Shown here one piece after another: positions 9,068 to 15,242 of a stretch of DNA of 16,686 bases. Numbering within the stretch: the stretch's first letter is position 1; every line of letters begins with the position of its first letter. This stretch comes from an uncultured Bacillota bacterium (GTDB lineage: Bacteria > Bacillota > Clostridia > Peptostreptococcales > Anaerovoracaceae): assembly GCA_947302945.1 (NCBI GenBank), contig CAMYWZ010000004.1, positions 1-16,686 of the forward strand, read 5' to 3'. Below the pieces are notes generated by a model. That model was not told the origin of the DNA. It saw only the letters and a program-made list of their open reading frames with translations, and ran no database searches. The position numbers and the translations under genes were made by a program.

Positions 9068-9256
9068 AGCCAAGCAGGTCTTCTGACTTGCGCCTAACGG
9101 ATATCCGGCGGATCTTCTGCCTTCTCGGGCGATAAGCCCAATGGCATTCAGAAGACCCTTCAGCGCTTACAGCGGCGGTCCCGTCCGCGATTCACACGCG
9201 GTTCCCTATTATTTCCTCCGGCCCGGTCCGTGAACTTTCCGGAAAGAACACTTGGT
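9068..9256 (-). promoter_or_regulatory. Cobalamin riboswitch aptamer
   Basis: Read on the minus strand, the conserved pieces come in order: AATAGGGAACCGCGTGTGAA (about 9210-9191), then GGGACCGCCGCTGTAAG (about 9182-9166, the conserved internal GCCACTG-like box), a peripheral hairpin built on GTCTTCTG/CAGAAGAT, and the B12 box AAGTCAGAAGACCTGCTTGG (about 9090-9071). CCAAG at 9255-9251 can pair with CTTGG at 9074-9070 to close P1. The family senses adenosyl- or other cobalamins and usually represses uptake genes when ligand is abundant. A terminator hairpin follows, so control is probably by premature termination. Confidence 0.92.
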
Positions 9257-9278
9257 GTGCAATATTTTACTATTTTTG

Positions 9279-9307
9279 ATTTTATCACCTATTATTTTGC
9301 CGGTCAA
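9279..9307 (-). promoter_or_regulatory. Promoter of the corrinoid-uptake operon
   Basis: On the minus strand: -35 TTGACC (9302-9307), a 17-base spacer and extended -10 TGATAAAAT (hexamer TAAAAT at 9279-9284). The predicted start near 9272 lies about 16 bases before the P1 stem of the riboswitch, giving a leader of about 287 bases before the lipoprotein ATG. Confidence 0.8.
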
Positions 9308-9319
9308 GTATCTAATTTG

Positions 9320-9357
9320 CAACAAAAGGCCCCCTGCCGCAGATGGCGGGGAGCCTT
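9320..9357 (-). terminator. Intrinsic terminator after the small hydrophobic reading frame
   Basis: On the minus strand, AAGGCTCCCCGCC, loop ATCTGC, GGCAGGGGGCCTT (one mismatch, one G-T pair), then TTTGTTG. It stands about 35 bases downstream of the stop at 9395 and just upstream of the riboswitch promoter. It marks the stretch 9395-9499 as the 3' end of a once-transcribed minus-strand gene. Confidence 0.7.
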
Positions 9358-9394
9358 GTACAAAAGCCGGGAGAAGCGTTTCCCCAGAGTTTGC

Positions 9395-9499
9395 TTAGAG
9401 AATGTATCCGCAGATAACGTATGCTATCGAGGACGCGATGGTCACGATCGGGAACACCAGCAGGCCCCACTTGAAGATCCACTTCGGGCTCTCCTGCAT
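9395..9499 (-). pseudogene. Small hydrophobic reading frame (34 aa), probable 3' remnant of a membrane protein gene
   Basis: The frame reads MQESPKWIFKWGLLVFPIV and continues through TIASSIAYVICGYIL to TAA; residues about 10-33 would form one membrane helix. It has a downstream terminator of its own but no Shine-Dalgarno sequence before the ATG (9497-9499) and no promoter, because the sequence upstream on this strand is antisense to a sensor-kinase fragment. I therefore read it as the tail of a longer gene whose 5' part was lost near 9500. It could instead be a complete small membrane peptide. I do not recognise the family. Confidence 0.4.
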
Positions 9500-9646
9500 G
9501 GTATCGGTAGCAAGGCGGCGCCCGGCCACGGACTTGGCATCTCGAGCATACGCCGCGCGGTCGAAAACAACGGCGGCATCCTTACGACGTCCACGGACGA
9601 GTACCACAACTTCATCCTGACGGTGCTGATACCGCTTTCCGAATGA
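9500..9646 (+). pseudogene. C-terminal fragment of a GHKL-type sensor histidine kinase
   Basis: In the plus-strand frame ending at TGA 9644-9646 the codons read GIGSKAAPGHGLGISSIRRA, then VENNGGILTTSTDEYHNFIL and TVLIPLSE. This is the G2 box and final strand of a GHKL ATPase domain, as in the C-termini of AgrC/LytS-like kinases, where GHGLG contacts nucleotide and (F)xVxxxIP ends the domain. Nothing before about 9500 in that frame resembles the rest of a kinase (no H box, N box or G1 box), so only about 48 codons remain and the fragment is non-functional. A strong terminator follows seven bases later, consistent with a true native gene end. Confidence 0.65.
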
Positions 9647-9690
9647 AAAAAGAGCCTTCCGGTCATTGCCGGAAGGCCCGTTTTCTTTTT
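9646..9690. terminator. Bidirectional intrinsic terminator
   Basis: GCCTTCCGG (9654-9662), loop TCATTG, CCGGAAGGC (9669-9677): a perfect nine-base-pair stem. On the plus strand TTTTCTTTTT follows (9681-9690), serving the kinase remnant. On the minus strand TCTTTTTT follows (9653-9646), serving the LUD gene and the ABC operon. Confidence 0.88.
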
Positions 9691-9694
9691 GCGT

Positions 9695-10300
9695 TCAGAA
9701 CCCCAGATCCTCGTCTATCAGCACTATCTCCACGTCCAGTCCCATGCTGGGGCGCCAGGTGACTGTCATGGTGCGGCAGATGCGCTCAGGACTGTTGCAG
9801 TCGAAGCACTGTTTGCCCTCCAGAGCGCAGGGGGTCTTGCGGCCGAGACGCTTTGAGTTAGTGGGGCCTGCGATGTTTCTGGCCCTTTCGACCGCTGTGT
9901 GGAAGTCCTCCGCTATCTTGTTGCGCCCTACTACGTAGTAGACCTTATCGTGCCCGTAAATGAGCGAAGTTATGCGGTTGCAGCGGCCGTCGATGTTTAT
10001 GATCTCGCCGGTCTTCGCGATGGCGTTGGCAGAAGCGATGTAGACGTCGGTGGTCATGGCCTCGACAAGCACTTCCTTTTCGGTCTTCCCGGCAGGCACC
10101 TTCCAGTGCGATACCAGGGTATTGTGCTTTCCGAGCGACTCCATAAGCCCCATCTCTTTTACGGTTACGCTGCCGCCCGTGGCGACCGTCTTTCCGTCTA
10201 TCTGAGCGTTCAGATACTCAGCGGCAGCCTCCTTGTTTTCAAAGCAGCTTACCTTAAACCCGTTCTTTTCAAGTGTTTTCTTAAGTTCCGCGAAATCCAT
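9695..10300 (-). CDS. LUD domain protein (LutC/YkgG family, DUF162) with a C-terminal cysteine cluster
   Basis: The 201-residue product matches the LUD domain family, whose best-studied members (LutC, YkgG) act in lactate oxidation. Family features are TVATGGSVTVKEMG (38-51), TTDVYIASANAIAKTGEIIN (83-102) and DGRCNRI (104-110). The C-terminal part has four cysteines in CALEGKQCFDCNSPERIC (158, 165, 168, 175), a spacing that could hold a metal or Fe-S centre. No LutA or LutB partner is present in the window. It is the last gene of the ABC operon, 16 bases after the HAD gene, with AAAGGAGG before the ATG. Because partners are missing and the neighbour is a HAD phosphatase, a role in lactate use is doubtful. 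Confidence 0.85.
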   Translation of the reverse strand: MDFAELKKTLEKNGFKVSCFENKEAAAEYLNAQIDGKTVATGGSVTVKEMGLMESLGKHNTLVSHWKVPAGKTEKEVLVEAMTTDVYIASANAIAKTGEIINIDGRCNRITSLIYGHDKVYYVVGRNKIAEDFHTAVERARNIAGPTNSKRLGRKTPCALEGKQCFDCNSPERICRTMTVTWRPSMGLDVEIVLIDEDLGF

Positions 10301-10316
10301 GGCGCACCTCCTTTTT

Positions 10317-10922
10317 TTACAATTCTATCCCAAGTTCCTTCAAATCATCAAGCAGCTTTTTTGCGTCGACAAAGTGCAGAGGCTGCATGCCGGAAAGCTG
10401 GGCGCCCGCAAGGTTCTGGCCGTTGTTGTCTATGAACAGGCACTCCTTCGGGTCGAGCGAGAAACGCTCCAGCATCATGGTGTAGATCTCGGGCATGGGC
10501 TTTACGACCTTTACATAGGACGACGCGAACACCCCGTCGAAGTACTCGCTGCCGGGCACATGAGGCCAGTAGTCCCTGTGATGATTGCCAGCGTTGGACA
10601 GCAGATACAGCCCATACCCCGCGGCCTTCATCCTGCGGAGTATATCCGCCATGCCCTCCACAGGCATGACAGGATCGAACCAGCCGGCAGCGCAGCCCCA
10701 GACTGCTTCGTGCAGCCTTTCGGGAAGCTTCGCGCAGGCCCTTTCGGCGACCTGCTCCTCGGTGAGATAGCCCCAGTCGCATAAGGCCCAGTCCGCGCCG
10801 GCAAAGACGGTCTCGATCGGAAGTGCCTTGTCCGCCTCGCTCAGATCGTACCTGTCCGCGAAGGCTTTCGGGGTGAAGTGCATCAGGACGTCGCCCATGT
10901 CGAAAACGATATTCTTTATCAA
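10317..10922 (-). CDS. HAD-superfamily hydrolase, YihX-like (subfamily IA) sugar-phosphatase candidate
   Basis: The 201-residue product has motif I FDMGDVL with nucleophile Asp8, where Gly10 replaces the usual second Asp as in YihX-type proteins (FDLGNV). A helical cap follows, then motif II LLSNAG (Ser109, Asn110), motif III Lys141 in VVKPMPEIY, and motif IV FIDNNGQN (Asp165, Asn166). E. coli YihX dephosphorylates alpha-glucose-1-phosphate; the substrate here is unknown. The start is TTG (10920-10922), with AGGAGG about five bases upstream; the HAD motif I follows within eight residues, so a later start is impossible. It lies nine bases after the ABC permease gene and 16 before the LUD gene, so it is probably co-transcribed. 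Confidence 0.88.
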   Translation of the reverse strand: MIKNIVFDMGDVLMHFTPKAFADRYDLSEADKALPIETVFAGADWALCDWGYLTEEQVAERACAKLPERLHEAVWGCAAGWFDPVMPVEGMADILRRMKAAGYGLYLLSNAGNHHRDYWPHVPGSEYFDGVFASSYVKVVKPMPEIYTMMLERFSLDPKECLFIDNNGQNLAGAQLSGMQPLHFVDAKKLLDDLKELGIEL

Positions 10923-10931
10923 GCTGCCCTC

Positions 10932-12818
10932 CTATGGTTCAGTCTTAAGCTTCCTGCCGCCGAAGCGCTTCGCGAAGAATTCCTGACGCCTCTTCTTTGC
11001 AGCCAGGCGCTCCGAAAGATCCCTTGCGCCTACTCCGTAGACCAGCCACAGTATTATTCCCGATACTATCATTATGAACACCGTCGAGGCGCAGCGCCTG
11101 CCGGAGGCGTTCACGTTGTAGCCGTACAGGCCCTCGTCCATGGTCATGGACTGGATGACCATCGCGTAGGTCTTGCCGTACTTGCTGGCAAAGGTGGCGG
11201 ACATGTCGTACTCGGTGAACAGCGCGTTGAAGTTGAGCGCGAACACCGCCAGCACGCTCGGGAGGATTATCGGAAGCTTCACCCTCAGGAAGGTCCTTAC
11301 AGGCCCGGACCCGAGGTTTTTAGCCGCGTCCTCCAGCTCCGTGTCTATCGAGTAGAATGCCGCCTTTATCATCCTGAGGCTGAACGGGAGCTTCGTGACC
11401 ACGTAAGCCATGATTATCAGAAGCTTGACGTTTTCCGCGTAGTACAGGTTGGTGTTTGCAACGTACCACACGTCTGTGCTGTTGAAGTATGTGCGGTACG
11501 AGTAGCAGATGAGTATTGTAGGCAGCAGCCAGGGGAAGAGCAGCGCGTACTCGAGGAAGGTGCCGCTCTTCTTGTGCTTTGAGATGTAATTGCAGGCAAC
11601 GACCACGATGACGCAGGCCAGAGCGGCTGCCAGCGCCGCAAGGACGAAGCTCATCTTTATGCCGCCCAGGGTGTCCTCATTGGAGAACACGCCTGAAATG
11701 GCGCCCTCGCGGGTCTTGTAGGTGCCCCTTGAGGTGAGGAACTCGTAGTCCTCGGTGCCGAAGAAATTGATCATCGTCCAGCCTGAAAAATCAAGCCGCT
11801 TCATCCTGATGGCCGTGTAGCTCTGGAAGCTGAATATTATTATCATGACCACAGGCGTCATATAGATTATGAACAGCACGTAGGCATATATATGGGCCAG
11901 CACGTTCGCGACAGGATTGTTGATCTTCTGCTTCTGGAGCTTTGCCTTGGTCTTGGAGACCGAAAGATAATGTCCCTTGCGCTCGTAAGCTGTCAGCACC
12001 GTCAAAAGTATGATGGTGAACAGCGCTAGTATGATGGATAAGAGCGCGGCCCTTGCCTGCGGGAAGGATTCGTCCGCTGTGGAGCTGCCTGCCAGCCTTA
12101 CTATCTCCGGGTTGATGGAGTCATAGCCCAGGAGAGTAGGAGATGACATGGCGCACAGTCCCGTGATGAATGTCATAACCGTGAGCGAGAAAAGCGTAGG
12201 TATGAGCGTTGGCATTACGACCTTGAGCAGCACCTTGAAAGGATTGGCGCCCATGTTGCGCGCCGCCTCTACTGTGTTGTAGTCTATGCCCCTTATGGCG
12301 TTCCTGAGGAACAGCATGTGGTTGCTGGTGCAGGCAAACGTCATCGTGAAGACGACCGCGCCGAAGCCCGTGAACCAGGTCTTTTCAAGGCCGGGGAAGG
12401 CATTGGTAAGCAGCGGCGTGAGTATTCCGTCGTTGGCGTAAAGGAACATGTAGCCGGTTACCAGCGCGACGCCCGAATAGATCATCGTGGTCATGTAGCC
12501 CATACGCAGTATCTTCGCGCCCTTGATCTCAAAGTACTCCGTGAGGAGCACTATGGATATGCCCACGATGTTTACTGTTATTACGAGTATCACAGCCAGC
12601 TTGAGGGAGTTCCATACGTACTGCTTCATGTTTCCGGCAAGGAAGAAGCGTATGACCGCGAATGGATCCGGGTCTCCTGTGGCCGTCTTCTCCGTGAAGA
12701 TGCTGGTGAGCGTGTTCCAGCAAGGCACGACCATGAATCCCAGGAACAGATAGGCAAAGAACACCAGGCCTATCACCCTGAAAACAAAGGTCGAGTCTAT
12801 GCGTTTTTCATTCAGCAT
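10932..12818 (-). CDS. ABC transporter permease with two fused membrane domains (FbpB/AfuB-like)
   Basis: This 628-residue membrane protein carries two copies of the binding-protein-dependent permease domain. The first spans about 65-280 with the ATPase-contact loop EAARNMGANPFKVLLKVVMP (184-203). The second spans about 385-600 with EDAAKNLGSGPVRTFLRVKLP (496-516). Such double permeases occur in the ferric iron, hexose-phosphate, thiamine and 2-aminoethylphosphonate importers. I chose the ATG at 12816-12818: GGAGG lies six bases upstream, and the longer in-frame extension to 12875 has no ribosome binding site and runs through the read-through tail of the ATPase gene. Codons near 570 (NVNASGRRCAS) show no defect. 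The substrate is not determined. Confidence 0.92.
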   Translation of the reverse strand: MLNEKRIDSTFVFRVIGLVFFAYLFLGFMVVPCWNTLTSIFTEKTATGDPDPFAVIRFFLAGNMKQYVWNSLKLAVILVITVNIVGISIVLLTEYFEIKGAKILRMGYMTTMIYSGVALVTGYMFLYANDGILTPLLTNAFPGLEKTWFTGFGAVVFTMTFACTSNHMLFLRNAIRGIDYNTVEAARNMGANPFKVLLKVVMPTLIPTLFSLTVMTFITGLCAMSSPTLLGYDSINPEIVRLAGSSTADESFPQARAALLSIILALFTIILLTVLTAYERKGHYLSVSKTKAKLQKQKINNPVANVLAHIYAYVLFIIYMTPVVMIIIFSFQSYTAIRMKRLDFSGWTMINFFGTEDYEFLTSRGTYKTREGAISGVFSNEDTLGGIKMSFVLAALAAALACVIVVVACNYISKHKKSGTFLEYALLFPWLLPTILICYSYRTYFNSTDVWYVANTNLYYAENVKLLIIMAYVVTKLPFSLRMIKAAFYSIDTELEDAAKNLGSGPVRTFLRVKLPIILPSVLAVFALNFNALFTEYDMSATFASKYGKTYAMVIQSMTMDEGLYGYNVNASGRRCASTVFIMIVSGIILWLVYGVGARDLSERLAAKKRRQEFFAKRFGGRKLKTEP

Positions 12819-12819
12819 G

Positions 12820-12894
12820 TTACTCCTCCTTCGGCGCGTAGCTAATGAAGTCAGAGTTGTAGAAGCTGACTGCAAAAGACTCGCCTTCGGTTTA
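12820..12894 (-). other. Premature in-frame TAA and the orphaned C-terminal tail of the ABC ATPase
   Basis: The ATPase frame meets TAA at 12894-12892. The next 23 codons continue in the same frame as TEGESFAVSFYNSDFISYAP then KEE, ending at a second TAA (12822-12820) one base before the permease ATG. The tail looks like the last strands of the C-terminal TOBE-like domain, in which NPY-x-EGE is a common pattern, so codon 317 was probably TAT or TAC (Tyr). Possibilities are a point mutation, a sequencing error or stop-codon read-through. Confidence 0.75.
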
Positions 12895-13842
12895 GGGGTT
12901 GCGTCCGTCGTTCTTTTCTATGATGCGGAGCGTCTGCCCGAAGGCTTTTACGGTATATTTGATGTAGAGCCCGTAGTACTCGGAGGACTCTACTTTGGCG
13001 TCGAATACAAAGTGGTCCGCGTCGGTCTGCCTGTTCACATGCAGCCTTTCGAGGCGTATGTAGTGATGCCAGGAAGTGTCCAGCCCGGCGCCCTTTTCAT
13101 TCAGCGCCGCGACAATACCGTCCTCCAGGCGGTTTATGTCGCCTATGAAGTTGCATACGAATTCGGTCGCGGAATGGTTGTAGATCTCGTTCGGAGTGCC
13201 TATCTGCTCTATGTACCCTTTGTTGAATACCGCTATGCGGTCGGAGAGCGTAAGGGCTTCTTCCTGGTCGTGCGTAACGTATATGGACGTTATGCCGAAC
13301 TCCTTCTGCATCTTTTTAAGCTCGTTGCGCAGCTGCACCCTGAGCTTGGCGTCCAGGTTGGACAGCGGCTCGTCAAGACATATGATGCTGGGGCTGGTGA
13401 CGAGGGCTCTTGCTATGGCCACCCTCTGCTGCTGTCCGCCGGACAGCTGCGACACAGCCTTTTCAAGCTGTTCGTCGGTGAGGTCCACCTTTTTCGCGAT
13501 ATCCCTCACTTTTTTGTCTATCTCTTCTTTTTTGAGCTTCTGTATCTTGAGGCCGAACGCTATGTTGTCGTAGACCGTCATCGTGGGAAACAGCGCGTAG
13601 CTCTGGAACACTATGCCTATATTGCGCTTTTCTATTGGAACGCGGGTAATGTCCCTGTCTTTCATGAAGACTGTGCCCGAGGCGGGAGAAATGAATCCGG
13701 TGATCGTGCGCAGCGTGGTCGTCTTGCCGCAGCCCGACGGCCCCAGGAACGTGAAGAATTCGCCCTCTTTGACGTGAACGTTTATGTCGTGAAGGGCGGT
13801 GAAGTCTCCGAATTTAACGACTATATCATTAAGCTTTATCAT
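12892..13842 (-). CDS. ABC transporter ATP-binding protein (FbpC/PotA class), truncated by an in-frame stop
   Basis: This is the cytoplasmic ATPase of the importer. The 316-residue product has Walker A GPSGCGKT (34-41), Q-loop Gln80, signature LSGGQ (133-137), Walker B IICLDE (153-158) and switch His191. After about 230 comes the regulatory TOBE-type region. Translation stops at codon 317, but the frame stays open for 23 more family-like codons (see 12820-12894), so the encoded protein lacks its last beta strands. The nucleotide-binding part is intact, so partial function is possible. The start is ATG with AAAGG nine bases or so upstream, just after a terminator-like hairpin that separates it from the binding-protein gene. 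Confidence 0.93.
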   Translation of the reverse strand: MIKLNDIVVKFGDFTALHDINVHVKEGEFFTFLGPSGCGKTTTLRTITGFISPASGTVFMKDRDITRVPIEKRNIGIVFQSYALFPTMTVYDNIAFGLKIQKLKKEEIDKKVRDIAKKVDLTDEQLEKAVSQLSGGQQQRVAIARALVTSPSIICLDEPLSNLDAKLRVQLRNELKKMQKEFGITSIYVTHDQEEALTLSDRIAVFNKGYIEQIGTPNEIYNHSATEFVCNFIGDINRLEDGIVAALNEKGAGLDTSWHHYIRLERLHVNRQTDADHFVFDAKVESSEYYGLYIKYTVKAFGQTLRIIEKNDGRNP

Positions 13843-13857
13843 AACGTCTGACCTTTC

Positions 13858-13888
13858 AAAAAAGGCGAGCCCTTAAAAAGGGCCCGCC
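13858..13888 (-). terminator. Intercistronic terminator/attenuator between the binding-protein and ATPase genes
   Basis: On the minus strand, GGCGGGCCCTT (13888-13878), loop TTT, AAGGGCTCGCC (13874-13864), an 11-base-pair stem with one G-T wobble, then TTTTTT (13863-13858). It starts 12 bases after the binding-protein stop and ends 15 bases before the ATPase ATG. No promoter is evident between, so it probably sets a high binding-protein to transporter ratio by partial termination or by protecting the upstream message. Confidence 0.85.
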
Positions 13889-13900
13889 GTAAATGCCTTA

Positions 13901-15130
13901 TTACTTCTTAGCCTGTGTGAGTGTTGCCCAGTTGAGGTTAGCCCAGTCGGGTTCTGCCGGTGCAGCATTCTGATCTGCCCAGTAGAATCCCAGGTTGGTC
14001 ATGATGTTGGTCCACTCTGCGGAGTGGGCTGCAACGTACTGAGCGTAGTTCATGTCTGTGCCTGCGACCTTCTTGAGCGAGAAGTTGTCCAGGGTGTAGA
14101 TGGACGGTGTCTCTTTGTAGACCTTGCTTGCAGCTTCGGTGTTGCAGGGGAAGGTATCCCACTGCTCTGCCCATGCAGCCTGAGCTTCGGCTCCGCCGAA
14201 CCACTCTGCGAATGCCTTTACCTGAAGCGTGTCAGCCTCGGAACGGCCTGCCTTGTCGAGGATGCCGAGGTACTCGGCGATGTAGTAGGTGCCGTCTTCT
14301 ATCTCGACGATCTTGCAGGTGTCGGCGGTGACGGGCTTGTCGGACTTGGTGGAAGCTTCATCCAGCTTTCCGTAGAAAGCGCTGGAGTAGAACGTAGCCA
14401 CCTGGACGTCGCCCTTGTTGAGGGGGTCGAAGCCGTAGGAGTCGCCGGTGAATTTGCCGTTCGCGCAGTACTTCCACAGGGTCTTCCATCCGTCGATGGA
14501 GATGCCGCCTGCCGGGGAGCTGGGATCGGTGAACGCGTAGAGCATGGCGTTGTTGATGTTGGAGTTGGTGGTTCCGCCGACCTTGCCCTGCCTGTACCAG
14601 GTGTAGCCGCAGTCGACTATGTCAGCCCAGTGCTTGAACTTGAGAGCCTTGCCGTTGGTGCCGACAGCGTCGTTCCTGTAGATCATAAGAACGTTCTGCA
14701 CTACCAGGCCGTATGCCTTGCCGTCGTACTTGTAGTTGCCGACCTTGGAAGCCCATGCAGGTGTCCAGTCCACGAGCTTGAGGTTCTCGTAGTTGCCGCC
14801 TATGACCTGGCCCCAGCGGGTCTCGTTAAGACCGAAGAGTATGTCTCCGTCCTTGTTCTCGTTGGCCTGCTGAACTGCCTTGTCGTCTCCCTTGTAGACG
14901 GTGCTGTCGTCCAGAGAGATCTTGAATCCGTTCTTTTCCGCATAGGCTTTGAACCATTCGACACGCGGGGTATCGTTGGAGTTCGAATAGATGCGGATGA
15001 CGTAATCCTTGTTTGCCGTTACTGTGTTCTGGGTGTTGGTCTGAGCGTTGTTCGTCTTTCCGCCGTTGTTGCATGCGGCAAGGCCGATGACCATTGCAAG
15101 CGCCAGAACGATAACCAATACTTTCTTCAT
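13901..15130 (-). CDS. ABC transporter substrate-binding lipoprotein (FbpA/AfuA-like family)
   Basis: This 409-residue protein would be lipid-anchored outside the membrane and would deliver substrate to the permease. Signal peptide KKVLVIVLALAMVIGLAAC has a lipobox LAAC with Cys20, followed by a Thr/Asn-rich linker to about 42. The mature part begins YVIRIYSNSNDTPRVEWF and contains the C-lobe segment GTYYIAEYLGILDKAG with AFAEWFGGAEAQAAWAE, typical of the iron/thiamine/hexose-phosphate binding-protein group. The chosen ATG (15128-15130) has AGGAGG five to six bases upstream; the longer frame to 15190 is leader RNA. It is first in the operon, directly after a strong promoter. The substrate cannot be assigned from sequence. 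Confidence 0.92.
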   Translation of the reverse strand: MKKVLVIVLALAMVIGLAACNNGGKTNNAQTNTQNTVTANKDYVIRIYSNSNDTPRVEWFKAYAEKNGFKISLDDSTVYKGDDKAVQQANENKDGDILFGLNETRWGQVIGGNYENLKLVDWTPAWASKVGNYKYDGKAYGLVVQNVLMIYRNDAVGTNGKALKFKHWADIVDCGYTWYRQGKVGGTTNSNINNAMLYAFTDPSSPAGGISIDGWKTLWKYCANGKFTGDSYGFDPLNKGDVQVATFYSSAFYGKLDEASTKSDKPVTADTCKIVEIEDGTYYIAEYLGILDKAGRSEADTLQVKAFAEWFGGAEAQAAWAEQWDTFPCNTEAASKVYKETPSIYTLDNFSLKKVAGTDMNYAQYVAAHSAEWTNIMTNLGFYWADQNAAPAEPDWANLNWATLTQAKK

Positions 15131-15195
15131 TTTTTCCTCCTGTTGAAATAACTTATATTCTGCGGGAACTGCCCCGCTTATTGCCTGCATTATTG

Positions 15196-15224
15196 ATTTT
15201 AGCCCTGTTGCAGATAACAGTCAA
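15196..15224 (-). promoter_or_regulatory. Promoter of the ABC importer operon
   Basis: On the minus strand: -35 TTGACT (15219-15224), a 17-base spacer and -10 TAAAAT (15196-15201). Transcription should begin near 15189, leaving a leader of about 60 bases. That leader contains one small stem, GCGGG/CCCGC (15177-15173 with 15166-15162), and no recognisable riboswitch. The promoter begins only about 20 bases after the stop of the acyltransferase gene, and no terminator is seen between them. Confidence 0.75.
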
Positions 15225-15242
15225 GAAAATGTTATTTTTTTA

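Noticed and set aside
9308-9394. Search for a second riboswitch or small RNA between the two terminators
   Set aside because: Only the terminator hairpin and a weak imperfect stem (CTGGGG/CTCCCGG region) are visible; no conserved RNA motif recognised.
14024-15151. Plus-strand frame opposite the substrate-binding protein
   Set aside because: Antisense shadow, Val-rich from reverse-read codons, no start signal.
15225-15242. T-rich stretch after the acyltransferase gene considered as a terminator
   Set aside because: No stem precedes the A/T run on either strand; it is better read as the AT-rich upstream region of the ABC promoter.
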